Origin: a bacterium
GTDB lineage: Bacteria; Bacteroidota; Ignavibacteria; SZUA-365
DNA: 64,000 nucleotides
NCBI GenBank assembly: GCA_020444325.1
Contig: JAHLLD010000005.1
Location: forward strand, 285,910-349,909
Reading direction: 5' to 3'
Positions 18,701-27,429 of this stretch are shown piece by piece. Made by a program: the position numbers and the translations under genes. Below the pieces are notes generated by a model, which was not told where the DNA came from, made no database searches, and saw only the letters and a list, made by a program, of their open reading frames with translations. How positions within the stretch are numbered: the first letter of the stretch is position 1; each line of letters starts with the position of its first letter.

Positions 18701-18772
18701 CCCGGTTTGCGCGGTGAGTTGTGCTGTGAGGGTGAGAAAAAAGACAATAGTAGGTAGGACGAGGCGTGCCAT
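12776..18772 (-). CDS. Giant surface protein: YCF48/BNR-like head, ASH-type repeats, cohesin-like domain, T9SS sorting domain
   Basis: The start at 18772 gives 1,998 residues with a signal peptide (MARLVLPTIVFFLTLTAQ). Residues about 25-380 show Asp-box/YCF48-like repeats (TFDKGRTW, TTNGGNDW, SADGGFNYEK), typical of beta-propellers. From about 395 to 1755 come many about 100-residue ASH/choice-of-anchor-D immunoglobulin-like modules, recognisable by F-x-FG...V/C...N-x-G-x-x-P and, in many modules, a C-x-D-T motif (CPDTAI, CTDTLL, CGDTYA). About 1762-1910 is a cohesin-like beta sandwich (RVDDVIDVTVMVD ... GSIAFNRSMLYPVEL). Residues 1912-1998 are a T9SS type A sorting domain (NHPNPVS ... ARITYEVP ... 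LYDMIGRHV ... GTYVYVLRS, basic end). The expected location is the cell surface or outside the cell. Upstream in-frame codons to 18838 would precede the signal peptide and overlap the promoter. Confidence 0.85.
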   Translation of the reverse strand: MARLVLPTIVFFLTLTAQLTAQTGTWVEHPITGRLPYIYDMDMYDENFGVLITQPDMSTERSGIVFTDDGWDHWMPVPASGPMFTPPLPDWVVWRAVYVLDNRLAYVVGDSAMVYKTFDKGRTWQQINLPWDTNRFMSPPTLHDIVWADEANGMIVGGDGFEAMINGGEDHPAQVFMTTNGGNDWFENPVPPQYILSGMGALLTVDYAGGKYIMGGEFGLLLEYSGSGNYTPIYPISVSGMTDLFFTNIQMTTADDHILCGQRQQAQMPFAYRSILNGNRYVNVTPGNLPSTVKGMWAGDFLNANRGMIGAGRHYIGVSADGGFNYEKHSIGYVPNTDPMTAIKMVSEQSGFAVGGNKAQNTGYMIRFYGVPPVSDISNTDTELTFPEISCERSAEASFIIRNSGNGALTIDPNHLNFSPPEYEIVNNGIFPLTLPPGQFIEVKVKWTPPSNFGGTQVGTLSIGSNDPDHNPWLVRLEGKRNYGALSFLDEMQLSYGTCVGDTLRFPTPISATGNRNPTFVRMEFVSGDNDFGLLNPQPGTEINGSENFEFIFAPQDSAMRRGVYRIINGNPTCPDTAIIALNGMGQISKMTASATTIDFGEICTGGMKDTSITLQNIGNTFVSIGLIEYADGDPMFGSPDRGLVLLQDSSKTLHLEFKPWEAGDFEATYRIPYGLCTDTLLLTLKGKALETVLEFDPPSPVTVGPIFANRVTNKTITITNPGDTPAHITGIDFTKILPPLQFQNKPPIPMTLQPGGSTTFTLRFAPVDIGEFNTSVRVTWDARCPDTGYVEINARCVPNPEIEAPQAADLGIQPCSTPLRDTIIIKNKGNGPLVFYSISLSGADAAHFKVIQPAINDTAQPESEYPMIVEFNRPTEGESHAIIRLTHNDLQAGVTNINVTARRTVAEFTVEGDSTTEFFTRLFVPESRQFTIRNTSNQPLTITRISVVKESSVFSATPAQALPVPLSPGQSMTFDVEFNPNARGPFHPIVEIESDPCGDTYALGLTGTGDTDGLAPDRGDITYLMDPCSFEESCEDIILKNQGLESVDVTGLTISQSGSVFSINPPLPTPFTLGPNQEQTITVCASPALLGTEHGTLIISSSDPAYPSLSVMLHATRDSVGLELSETDIDFGRHAICDVINAVKLQLTNTGNTPETVNISLQNGTAFTTSEIGDISIPASKLIGLFVEFTPPGYGSYDDVLIIVTESCQKEFRIPLHGELVEQQYAATPNPLSFPVVNVGGATTRDITFQNNGGMDATIGEIIISPTGTFSLQSGSPMQVASGTSETYTIRFNPQTENTFAATACFIITGPCADTICVDLQGEGVRGTLEVRPPLLAYGSKAQCEITTLNDTLENTGSGPITILSATIIGANASAFTNLTPVVNPESIPAGAERIFELRFDPSMVLGDGPVNAALRIQTDDGVLPVFDIPLEAERVTLVAAADGSVNLGTLEVNNPVSRSITLHNTGSVPLCYDRSNITFPPLTSATPAPPYCIQPGDSLTLQLDFNASNTGSFLGTMTLLVDAPCADSTVYDFRATAQEGALTQIDTVRLDPQFWCEERSFNFTIRSTYLEDITLESVQLEGTDASFFSILAPDPATLPASIASGATEQVSIVLNPDARTHTYTATFVSRFTAFGTPVERRTVLIARAVLPTVTVSSANWPVTVVGQSGGVRQIVIENTCELPLNIADVMSSNPIFNMNTVTPAPPAVLQSGEQMTADVEFLPTASGSFTDSLVVTTGAPCAISVAGMLEAEAIPQPIVDAILSLDQLAARVDDVIDVTVMVDADLGPAQVTGWTGSIAFNRSMLYPVELVKDGTLSSAMQVAMDYNNSAGELTITASGAEVAAGTGALITVRCLVLVGNSLNTTLRLMDDWAFTQGYARVSGTDDGSFELLDYCLPGDRLMTDIPGFVLHQNHPNPVSASAAPAARITYEVPADMTITLDLYDMIGRHVTSIDEGFRQRGVHTVNLGVAELEPGTYVYVLRSADKTAVRRMIIVR

Positions 18773-18809
18773 ACAACGTTTCCTCGAAGTTAGAATTGTG
18801 CAACAAATA

Positions 18810-18838
18810 AGTATATACAATTCAAGGCCCTGATTCAA
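18810..18838 (-). promoter_or_regulatory. Probable sigma-70-type promoter of the 1,998-aa surface protein gene
   Basis: On the minus strand TTGAAT (18838-18833) and TATACT (18815-18810) with 17-nt spacing, about 40 nt upstream of the chosen ATG at 18772. This supports that start over any upstream one. Confidence 0.6.
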
Positions 18839-18886
18839 TGGGAAACAGAAAAAGATAGGGGGTCATCATTCTCGGTTGCTCTTACA

Positions 18887-18931
18887 AAAACAGCGCCGAT
18901 TTGTCCATTGCGGGCAAATCGGCGCTGTTTT
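18887..18931. terminator. Long-stem intrinsic terminator after the OmpA-like gene
   Basis: A stem of about 17 bp (AAAACAGCGCCGATTTG / CAAATCGGCGCTGTTTT) with an 11-nt loop, flanked by A and T tracts on both sides, so it works in either direction. It lies downstream of the minus-strand OmpA-like gene and upstream of the promoter of the next minus-strand gene. Confidence 0.85.
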
Positions 18932-18963
18932 GACTGCTTTTTTGCTGATAAATCGTGCCGGCG

Positions 18964-20991
18964 TTATTCTCCGACCGGCGTTTCGACGATAACCTGCACC
19001 ATACGGCAGTAAAAACGGCCTTCGGGCGTGTCATTCGGGAACAGGAGCTGCGTGGAGCCCACACCGCGGGTGGTGACGTCCACATTCTGCAGTGCCTTGC
19101 CGAAGACGCGGCGTACGGCGTCGGCGCGCTGCTGCGAAAGCTTCACGTTGTATTCGGGGTCACCCACGGCGTCGGTGTAGCCGACGATGGAGACGCGGGA
19201 ATTCTCCGTGATGCTTTCGGACACTTCGTCTATGATGGCGCGGTTGCGATCTGATACCGTCGATTTATCAAAATCGAAGAGGATCAGCTTGGACCGGTTG
19301 ATGCGCGTATCGCCGATGCGTTCTTCACGTTTACGCTCGAGCGTCAGCGTATTCATCATCACCTGACGTTTGGCGTCTTCGCTCTGATCGCGGCGGTCGC
19401 GGACCCGAAGCGCGATCTGCAGGGGTTCACTGCTGCGTGAGAACACATCACCCGTGAAGTCCCAGGTGTAGCTTGAAGCAGGTGCAGCTCCGGTGCCATC
19501 CTTGCTGAACAGCGTGCGATCGCCCTGACGGATATTGAGAGACCAGCGGTCGACACCGTTGGGCGCATCCACCTTCGGTTCAATCAGCAGTCCGGCAAGA
19601 GACGCGTTGTATTCAAGCTCGTCACGGCGGATGGGATCGACGATGCCTTCCATATTCGAAGTGATTTCGACGCGGCGGTTTTCTTCCTGTCCACGCTCGT
19701 CATCGATGGCGGAAGGATCTTCAGGCAGATTGCGGGCTTTCGTGGCGATGCGTTTGGCATCGATACCCCAGACGTCGGTAAAGTATTTTTTCACTGTCTG
19801 TGCGCGCTGACGTGAAAGGTCAGTGGCGCCCTTTTCGATACCGCTATTGGCGTTGGTACCCGTCAGCGTAATGCGCGCCTTCGGATTGTCCTTCATACGG
19901 CGACCGATGACATTGAGCATGTTGCGGTAGATTTCGAGCTCCTGTCCGCGGGCGTCATCAACCGAGAAGGTGGATGCACGTTCGGGGGTGAGCAGGTTCT
20001 GACGCAGCGGAGTGGCGGCATCACCGTCATTGAAGAACACGTAGGTCAGCAGCGGGTAGCGTTCCACGGTGCGGATTTCCTCCACCGTAATGGAGGTTGC
20101 AGGCGTGGTCCCACCTTCGAGATCAAGCCCGCTGACGGAAAGATTGGCCGCAAGCGGCGGAATCTTTTCGGGGGGAGGCGGTGGTGGTGGGGGTGGTGGT
20201 GGAGGCGGCGGAGCTTCTTTTTCCGGCGGCAGCATGGCCCAGCGTGCTCCGACACCGATATTGAAGGCGGAGACGGACCAGTCGCCGCTCCCGGTGACAT
20301 TGGTCAGCGGAAGGGCGTACGAAAGCGCCGGGGTGATGAGCACGTTGCGGGCAACCGGGAAGTCATATCCCGCACCCACCGCCAGAGCGAGACGAATGCC
20401 GCTGACGTCGTGAATTTCCTCGTCACGAATCTGATGATCACGTGTGCCATCGGCAAAGCGCACACCGGCGGGAGAAACGAGTTCCTCCTGCAGGGTGTAG
20501 TCCTTGCTCATGGGGAAGGCGAAATCCACCTGTGCATTGAGATGAAGCGGCAGCTCAGCGTCGGGGAAATACAGCACGCCCGGACTCAGAGCAAAATAGG
20601 AGAGGGTGTTATCGAAGGTCTGGTTGACGATCATGTCGACCGGGGGACCGTTCTCCTGTGCCACTTTACCGATATAGTAATTGTTGCGGTCGAACTGCCC
20701 GGAATAATCCTGCAGTCCGAGACGGACACTCCACATCAAGGATTGGTTGAATGGGATTTCCAGCAGCGCCTCGAAACGGAGCGTCATGACGTCACCGTTT
20801 TCGAAGGTACACGTACCGCAGACGGACTCCTGGTCCAGCGCGTCGAACGTACCGCTGTGGAAATTGAACTGTGGGCCGACGTACACGCCGAAACGCATCA
20901 CGTCACGATACCCGGGTTCTTCCGTTTGTGCCGTGGCGTGCCACAACGGCAATAACAGAAGCAGGGGGAGAAAAGCTTTGGAGAGATGCAT
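18964..20991 (-). CDS. OmpA-family envelope protein with two OmpA-like domains and a polyproline linker
   Basis: A signal peptide (MHLSKAFLPLLLLLPLWHATAQ) is followed by an outer-membrane barrel-like region to about residue 255 (FGVYVGPQFNFHSG ... PGVLYFPDAELPLHLNAQVDF). A run of 14 prolines around residues 258-275 links it to two C-terminal modules. The first, about 310-440, is OmpA-like (NPKARITLTGTNANSG ... SRQRAQTVKKYF ... EENRRVEI). The second, about 565-675, is a canonical peptidoglycan-binding OmpA domain (FDFDKSTVSDRNRAIIDEV ... VGYTDAVGDPEYNVKLSQQR). Such proteins tie the outer membrane to peptidoglycan. It is flanked by two giant ASH-repeat T9SS proteins on the same strand; whether they interact is unknown. 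No strong ribosome-binding site is visible. Confidence 0.85.
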   Translation of the reverse strand: MHLSKAFLPLLLLLPLWHATAQTEEPGYRDVMRFGVYVGPQFNFHSGTFDALDQESVCGTCTFENGDVMTLRFEALLEIPFNQSLMWSVRLGLQDYSGQFDRNNYYIGKVAQENGPPVDMIVNQTFDNTLSYFALSPGVLYFPDAELPLHLNAQVDFAFPMSKDYTLQEELVSPAGVRFADGTRDHQIRDEEIHDVSGIRLALAVGAGYDFPVARNVLITPALSYALPLTNVTGSGDWSVSAFNIGVGARWAMLPPEKEAPPPPPPPPPPPPPPEKIPPLAANLSVSGLDLEGGTTPATSITVEEIRTVERYPLLTYVFFNDGDAATPLRQNLLTPERASTFSVDDARGQELEIYRNMLNVIGRRMKDNPKARITLTGTNANSGIEKGATDLSRQRAQTVKKYFTDVWGIDAKRIATKARNLPEDPSAIDDERGQEENRRVEITSNMEGIVDPIRRDELEYNASLAGLLIEPKVDAPNGVDRWSLNIRQGDRTLFSKDGTGAAPASSYTWDFTGDVFSRSSEPLQIALRVRDRRDQSEDAKRQVMMNTLTLERKREERIGDTRINRSKLILFDFDKSTVSDRNRAIIDEVSESITENSRVSIVGYTDAVGDPEYNVKLSQQRADAVRRVFGKALQNVDVTTRGVGSTQLLFPNDTPEGRFYCRMVQVIVETPVGE

Positions 20992-21141
20992 AGTACAACC
21001 GTGCAGGGTTGGAAAACAGGAATGTACAGAAAATTCCTACGAAAGGTGAAATGTGTCCTATGGTTTTATTTCGGTAGTACGTACATACGCAGCTGTCGCC
21101 ACGCGGCGAACGAGCGCACCGAAATGGACAGGGAATCTGCG

Positions 21142-24100
21142 CTATTTCATGCGCAGCAGCTTGCGGACGATGGTTTGTCCGTGACCATGAAGCACTGCGA
21201 AATACACACCCGGCGCAAGACTGCTGCCGTCGATGCGTGCGATATGCGTGCCTGCGGACTGCCGCCTGTCGAAGACCACGGCCACCTGCCGACCATTCTG
21301 ATCCAGTAACGTCAGGCGCAGCTGTCCTTCAGCGTTGACACTGTATTCAAGGCTGGCCTGCGATGTAAAGGGATTCGGTGTGCTGCTCTGCATACGCAGT
21401 TCAACCGCGGCAGTCACCAACCGGGTCCCGCCTGCATCACAGAAATCGATCAGAGTGAACTGACCATCGCTGCGCGTATCCACGCGCGCGAGTCCGCCGG
21501 TAAAATGGAAGCCGTCTTCAATATGCAGATCGGTCTGTAATCCATCGCCGATGAGGACACGGAAACGCATGAACACAAGCGCGCCGGTGCCGCTGCCGAT
21601 GCTTCCACCCGAGGCCGTCATCGACAGCGTTCCCGCTGTCGCATCGAATTGCATCGATGTTTGCAGTCCGGCTGAGAGAGTGGAATCGGTAATCACTTCC
21701 ATCGGGTAGAGCATGGAGGGATTGAAGCGAACACTGCCTTTCCAGCCTTCGACGCCCAGACCGGAAACATCCGTCATCAATTCGAGGGGAATGTCGATGA
21801 TATCGTCCACACGACCTTCATAGGCGCTGATGCGCAGCGTGGAGGAACGCCAGTCATCGATGCCGCGTCCCGTGAGCGGTGTCACCTGCTCCGATCCACA
21901 GGGCAGATCGAACTGCATGGTGAGATCGGCCGTGTACAGCTGCTCGGCCTCAGGCGCGAAGCGGAGTGTCACCGTAATCGATTCACCGGGTTGGAGAAGT
22001 GCGGGCAGCGCGGGAAGGCTGCTTTCAACGCTGAAAAATGTATTCGATGGCAGGATGGCCGTGACCTGTACCGGATAGGTCTCGCTGTTGCGCAGCAGCA
22101 GCTGCCTGGGAGCGGAAATCGTCTGAATGCTTACATCCCCGAAATCCACAATTCCCGCACTTTCGAGCTGCACAGCGCGGGCGTCTCCGCGAACGTCGAT
22201 ATCGAACATCCGCGTCATGCCGCCATCGTCCTGCTCAATGTGGAGCTGCGCAACGTAGAGCGCATTGATTCCGGCATCCGGCGTAAGGCGCAGATCCACC
22301 CGCAGGGAGTCGCCAGCGGGAATCGATACGGGAAGTGTTGCCGGAGAAAGAACGGAAAATGCCGCGGCGTCCGGCCCCGTCATCGTGAGCACGGTAATGG
22401 TGGCAGTTTTATCCTGGAGATTGCGGATATACAGGCTGCGGTCGGTGGACATGCAGTTCGGGAGGAGGCCGAAATCGAGAGGTCGGCCGGAGAGGCTTTC
22501 GACGACATCCGCCTGAATGATGATGGCGGTGTTTCCGCTGCAGGGTCCGTCATGCAGATACAGTAGACTGTCGCGATACACACCTTCGGCAGACTGCGTA
22601 AAGCTGACGCTGATCGTGGCGCTGTCACCGGGAAGCAATGTCAGCGAGGTCGGAAGGGCAGTTACACCGGCCGGAAGCTGCACGTTGCTGAAGTGCACGG
22701 GATGCGTACCGGAATTTCGCAGTACCAGCTGACGTGATTGCATCGTGCCGGTCACTACCGTACCGAAGTCCAGCGTCTGCGATGCGGGAAGGACGAGCGT
22801 CGTGCGGATGAGCTGCAGGGGCACCTGCAGCTGGGGCTGCGCGCTGTTGTCGCTTTCCACCACGAGCACCGCCTGTTTTGCACCATCCACCGGCATGGCG
22901 CTTGCCGGGATGCGAATGGTGAAGCTGCGTTCCGACGCCGGTGCAAGATCTTCGGCACCGGAGAGGGGATTCTCGATCACGAAACTTGCGGCATCGGCTC
23001 CTTCAATACGCGATGACGTCAGCTTCAGCACCGAGCCGCCATTGTTGCGTACTCGAACTTCGCGCGTTACGTCCGCACAATGCGCGACACTGTCGAAATC
23101 CAGCAATACCGGATCGGCTGTCAGAAGGGCATCGGCCGTATTTCCCTGCAGGGGAATGCAGATGGTGTCGCGGCAGGGCTGGTCGAGGATGATGCAGGCC
23201 GTGGCGGACTGGCTGCCGGCTCCTGTGGGACGGAACTGAATGGGCAAATCCGTCAGGTTGTTCTCGCCCACGGTTTTCGGGTAGGCGCCCCAGGAGGCGA
23301 AATCCGTGCCGGCGGGACTGATACTCACATCCGCAATGCGGACGGAAGAAAGATGCAGATTGCGGAAACTGAAATTCTGTATGCTGTTTGCGCCTACCGC
23401 CACACCGCTGAATATCAGTGGCTGCGGGGTGACGGTGTAATTCGTGTCGTACAGTGCGCCGTGCAGCACAAAGGGCACGCGTTCGCCGCAGCGGGTGGTT
23501 GTCAGGAACAGCGTATCGTGATAGATGCCGGGACGGGGAGGAATGAAGGTCACGCGAAGCTGTGTAAGATTCCCTGGCTGCACGGAAACCGGCAGACTCG
23601 TTGTGACCACGAAACCTTCCGCACCAGGGACGCTGTCGATGAGTGCCGTCACCGAGCCGCTGTTAGTCACCGTCAGGAAGGTCGATTTCCCGATCTCACA
23701 AGCTGCGATGGTGCCGAAATCGAAAGATTTTTCTGAAAGGGTTATTCCCGACGAATCCCTGCGCGCGGTCAGTGGTACGCGCAGCACAGGATTGTCGGGA
23801 TCGGTTGTTTCGATGACGAGATTGCTGACACGGCTGCCGGTGAAATCTGCCAGCGCACAGATATCGAGGCGCACGCTCCCGTTCGCGGGAAGACTCAGGG
23901 GGAGTGTACCGGGCAGGGACATGCGGAAGCCGGTCGACGGCTGAATACGCACATCGGTGATGTCTACGTTTTGCGAACCGCTGTTGATGACGCTGACCGT
24001 ATCGCATACCTCGTCCATGTTGCAGGGATCCAGTCGAAACTCGATCGCCGTGCGCGTCACACCGACGCCAGTCGATGTGCCGCGACCGTTGACGTCGGCA

Positions 24101-27100
24101 CAGAGCGTATCGGGACAGGGTGCGGCGACGCCCACGCATACACGCGCGTTGGAAGTCTGGACGGAGGATGGAGAGAATTCCACGAGAACATTTTGTGCGT
24201 TACCGGGAGCGATGTCGATTGGGAAGGTGGTGGGCCCGAGTATCTGGAAATCGGGTCCTGCCGGAGTCACCCACGCTCCTGTAAGCGTGAGCGTGCTGCT
24301 GCCGTTGTTGCTGACAACGAGACTGCGTGTATCGCTGCTTCCAATGGTGATTCCTCCGAAATTCAGCGGAGAAGGCGCGATTGTGGCATCGATGACGTTG
24401 CCCTCGCCGGTCACAGTGAGGAGGTACGTGTCATTACAGGGACCGACGGTAACCAGGATTTTACCCGTATATACGCCCTTCGCCGAAGGGGTGAAAGTAA
24501 TTTCAAACGACACTTCCTGTCCCCCGCTCAGCAGAATCGGGAGCGGTGAGCTTGCGACCCGGAACTCCATTCCTTCAACAACACTGATGTCCTCGATGGT
24601 GAGATTTCCGCCACCTCCATTGCGCAGTCGAAGCGAGCGATGCTGTCCGACGCCGGCACAGCTGATAAACGGTGAAAGCGTATCACCTTCTATGTGCAGT
24701 TCCACGACGCTGCGTTCTCCGGTCAGCGCTACCACTGTGACGTATCCGGGTTTCGGATCATTGTGTTCAATCACCAGCTTCGCGTTGCTTACACCGTTCG
24801 TGGCAGCACGGTAGGCCAGAATGACTGCAACGGAGTCACCGTTGTTCACTGTTGCCGGCAGCGCTGGCGCCCGGATGCTGAAGTCGGAAGCCCCCACGCC
24901 GGTGAGCGACATGCGCTGCAGGGAAAGTGTGCCCTTTCCCGTGTTGTAGACCATCAGGGTATCGAGAATCTCGCCGTCACAGCGCTGTACTCCCACATCA
25001 TGGGTTGTATCCACCGTGATGGTAGGAGCATCGCCGCTGGTGGCACCGACCGCAAGGCAGCTGCTGTCGGCGCAGGGATCCGTCCAGTGTACGCAGAGCG
25101 AAGCATTGATATTTTCTGTCCGATCCGGCTTGAAACGTACGGTGACGGATGTCGTCTGACCCTGGGGCAGGACCATGGGGAGGACCGGCATGTTGATCAG
25201 GGTCAGTCGAGGATGGGGCGGATTGAGTGTGATCGCGTCGATGGTGATCGGTGTGTTGCCGCTGTTGATGATCTGCACTGGTTCGTCGATGGTGACGCCG
25301 GAGGGGGTCGGACCGATGGCGAGCACGGAGGTCGGGATGAAGGACACGGCCGGACGCACACCGCGTCCCCGCAATGTGATAAGCAATGTGTCGGTGCAGG
25401 GCGCCAGAATGAGTGCATACTGTGCTTCGATGAGCCCGGTATCGTTTGAACCCGGGGCGAAGCGCACGGTGTACGGCATGCTCTGTCCCGGCGGAATGGG
25501 TCCAAAGGGACCGGAATGCTGATTGGGGAAGCGGTTGGTGCCTGTGACGAACTGCCGCAGGCTGATGGTGGAATTGCTCGTTCCGGTATTGGTGACGGTG
25601 ATCTGCATGTCCTTGAACGTATCGACACAGATGTCACCGAAATCCACAACGTAGTCGCTGAGCGAAAGCGAGGCGTCGAAGGCCGTTCCGCTGAGGGTGA
25701 TCATCGTCGTCTGCGGACAGGCTGGATTCCCATAGGTCATACGGTATACGCCGCTTCTGCTTCCACCGCTGGTGGGAGTAAAGCGGAAGGTGAACTGATC
25801 ACCTGTTCGTACGGTGTCGCCGAGCGGTGGCGACACCAGGGTGAACATCTTGTCCCCGCTTACATGCTCGAAATTGATCAGCAGCGGTTTCAGATTCCCC
25901 GCCACGGTGGTGGTCACAATAACCTCGCTGCTGCTTCCCAGGCACGCATCCGGAAACTGATAGGATGAGCCGATGGCGAACGTTCCTTTATTGTAGAGTC
26001 CGTCAAGTGCAACGCTCCAGGTCGGGAAGGCGGGATCATTGCTGCTGATGAGCATGTTCGCTCCGGCGGGGATGGGACCGGGGATGGTGGGTGTCCATCG
26101 AATGGAAATCGTCGCCCCGCCCTGCGGCGGAACCGGTCCGGGAAGGGGGCCGACGAGCGCAAAACCCGGTACGTTGAAGGTGATCGCCGAGATGTTCAGG
26201 CTTGCAAGTCCGTCATTCCTGATGGTGAACTGTTCGATCGTGGTGCTGTCGCAGTCGAGCGTCCCGAACGACATCGTGGTGTCGGTCATGGAAATATCAG
26301 GCTGCGGCTGGGCTTCATAGCGCAGGATCCAACCCGTGGATGTCGTACCCGGCGCGCCCCCCGAGGCGTAGCCGATGCCGGTAGAGGGGAAGTCGATGCG
26401 TGTCAGCCAGTTGTTGAGTGTCTGCGAGGGGAGGGGGATGGTCGTCGTGGAGGACCAGCTGCCGCCGCCGTTCGTGGTCACGTACAGCGGCTGCGACCCG
26501 TACCCCGTCCAACCATACTGACTGTTGATGAAATGCACGGCATTGTATGTCTGTCCTGACGCCAGTCCGCTGCCCGCTGCCGAAAAGCTGCTGCCGCCAT
26601 TCGTCGTGCGGTACACGCCTGAGCCTGGTGTGGTTGCGCCGGCGATTGCTCCGTTCTGATCATCCAGGAAATGCAGGGCTTCAATCAGTCCCAGTGCTGG
26701 CGTACTGCCGCTCAGGTCTGTCCAGCTCGTTGCCGATACCTGCGGATTTCCGCGAAGCAGCGTACTGTTTTCTCCTGCAACAAACCAGTTGTTCCCCGCA
26801 CTGTGAATTGCATACAGTGCGACCGAACTGCTCACTCCTGCGGGCAGGGTCTGCGCGACCCAGTTGTTGCCACCGTCAGATGTGTAATAGATTGCGCCGT
26901 TGTTTCCGACCACCATTCCTTCGGTAGTGGATTTGAAGAAAATATCGAACAGTGTACTGGTCGCAGCGATACCGTTGGTGGCACTGTCCCATGAGTTCCC
27001 GTTGTTTGTCGTCCGGTACAGGCGTCCATTGGAGCCACAGACCCAGGCGTTGCTGCCGACAGCTGAGACGCCGGACCAGAGACTGTGGCTTGCCGCGAGT

Positions 27101-27378
27101 CCGTTGAAGCTTGAGGAAGGAAGCACGAACCAGGTCGGGTTGCCCGCCTGCTTGCGCAGCACGCCGGAGAAGCCGTTGGATACGGAGGCGTAGCCGGCAG
27201 CAAATCCTGTTCCGGTGTCCGTCATCGCGACGCCCCAGAGTCCGCCTACCTGCACGAAAGTGTTCGGATTGCTCTGCAGCGCCGTGGGCTGCTGCACCCA
27301 GTTCCCCTGTGCGAGCAGAACATCGGTCGACGCGGTGAACAACATCAGGGTGGCAAGGAAACAAATGACGGTTCTCAT
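21142..27378 (-). CDS. Giant surface protein: YCF48/BNR-like head, ASH-type repeats, cohesin-like domain, T9SS sorting domain (paralog of 12776-18772)
   Basis: 2,078 residues with the same architecture as the 1,998-residue protein. A signal peptide (MRTVICFLATLMLFTASTDVLLAQ) is followed by Asp-box/YCF48-like repeats at about 25-380 (RTTNNGNSWDS, YTSDGGNNWVA, RTTNGGSSFSA, VTTNGGGSWSS) and then a long series of ASH/choice-of-anchor-D modules from about 390 to 1840, with recurrent C-x-D-T motifs (CTDTLLI, CNDTYLL, CPDTLCA, CRDTICI). A cohesin-like sandwich follows at about 1845-1990 (RVDDIIDIPLEL ... GSVRFNPSMLYPMEV ... FMRFRVLIG) and a T9SS sorting domain at 1996-2078 (STPNPFTSQASLEYSV ... LAPGVYFAVLHG ... 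KLLRMK). The ATG has a GGAG 5 nt upstream. Predicted to be displayed on or released from the cell surface through T9SS; ligand unknown. Confidence 0.87.
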   Translation of the reverse strand: MRTVICFLATLMLFTASTDVLLAQGNWVQQPTALQSNPNTFVQVGGLWGVAMTDTGTGFAAGYASVSNGFSGVLRKQAGNPTWFVLPSSSFNGLAASHSLWSGVSAVGSNAWVCGSNGRLYRTTNNGNSWDSATNGIAATSTLFDIFFKSTTEGMVVGNNGAIYYTSDGGNNWVAQTLPAGVSSSVALYAIHSAGNNWFVAGENSTLLRGNPQVSATSWTDLSGSTPALGLIEALHFLDDQNGAIAGATTPGSGVYRTTNGGSSFSAAGSGLASGQTYNAVHFINSQYGWTGYGSQPLYVTTNGGGSWSSTTTIPLPSQTLNNWLTRIDFPSTGIGYASGGAPGTTSTGWILRYEAQPQPDISMTDTTMSFGTLDCDSTTIEQFTIRNDGLASLNISAITFNVPGFALVGPLPGPVPPQGGATISIRWTPTIPGPIPAGANMLISSNDPAFPTWSVALDGLYNKGTFAIGSSYQFPDACLGSSSEVIVTTTVAGNLKPLLINFEHVSGDKMFTLVSPPLGDTVRTGDQFTFRFTPTSGGSRSGVYRMTYGNPACPQTTMITLSGTAFDASLSLSDYVVDFGDICVDTFKDMQITVTNTGTSNSTISLRQFVTGTNRFPNQHSGPFGPIPPGQSMPYTVRFAPGSNDTGLIEAQYALILAPCTDTLLITLRGRGVRPAVSFIPTSVLAIGPTPSGVTIDEPVQIINSGNTPITIDAITLNPPHPRLTLINMPVLPMVLPQGQTTSVTVRFKPDRTENINASLCVHWTDPCADSSCLAVGATSGDAPTITVDTTHDVGVQRCDGEILDTLMVYNTGKGTLSLQRMSLTGVGASDFSIRAPALPATVNNGDSVAVILAYRAATNGVSNAKLVIEHNDPKPGYVTVVALTGERSVVELHIEGDTLSPFISCAGVGQHRSLRLRNGGGGNLTIEDISVVEGMEFRVASSPLPILLSGGQEVSFEITFTPSAKGVYTGKILVTVGPCNDTYLLTVTGEGNVIDATIAPSPLNFGGITIGSSDTRSLVVSNNGSSTLTLTGAWVTPAGPDFQILGPTTFPIDIAPGNAQNVLVEFSPSSVQTSNARVCVGVAAPCPDTLCADVNGRGTSTGVGVTRTAIEFRLDPCNMDEVCDTVSVINSGSQNVDITDVRIQPSTGFRMSLPGTLPLSLPANGSVRLDICALADFTGSRVSNLVIETTDPDNPVLRVPLTARRDSSGITLSEKSFDFGTIAACEIGKSTFLTVTNSGSVTALIDSVPGAEGFVVTTSLPVSVQPGNLTQLRVTFIPPRPGIYHDTLFLTTTRCGERVPFVLHGALYDTNYTVTPQPLIFSGVAVGANSIQNFSFRNLHLSSVRIADVSISPAGTDFASWGAYPKTVGENNLTDLPIQFRPTGAGSQSATACIILDQPCRDTICIPLQGNTADALLTADPVLLDFDSVAHCADVTREVRVRNNGGSVLKLTSSRIEGADAASFVIENPLSGAEDLAPASERSFTIRIPASAMPVDGAKQAVLVVESDNSAQPQLQVPLQLIRTTLVLPASQTLDFGTVVTGTMQSRQLVLRNSGTHPVHFSNVQLPAGVTALPTSLTLLPGDSATISVSFTQSAEGVYRDSLLYLHDGPCSGNTAIIIQADVVESLSGRPLDFGLLPNCMSTDRSLYIRNLQDKTATITVLTMTGPDAAAFSVLSPATLPVSIPAGDSLRVDLRLTPDAGINALYVAQLHIEQDDGGMTRMFDIDVRGDARAVQLESAGIVDFGDVSIQTISAPRQLLLRNSETYPVQVTAILPSNTFFSVESSLPALPALLQPGESITVTLRFAPEAEQLYTADLTMQFDLPCGSEQVTPLTGRGIDDWRSSTLRISAYEGRVDDIIDIPLELMTDVSGLGVEGWKGSVRFNPSMLYPMEVITDSTLSAGLQTSMQFDATAGTLSMTASGGSIGSGTGALVFMRFRVLIGDGLQTDLHIEDGFHFTGGLARVDTRSDGQFTLIDFCDAGGTRLVTAAVELRMQSSTPNPFTSQASLEYSVNAEGQLRLTLLDQNGRQVAVVFDRRQSAGTHIARIDGSSLAPGVYFAVLHGHGQTIVRKLLRMK

Positions 27379-27429
27379 GCGGACTCCAAAGACGAAAATG
27401 TTTTCAATACCGAAAGATAGGAATTCTGC

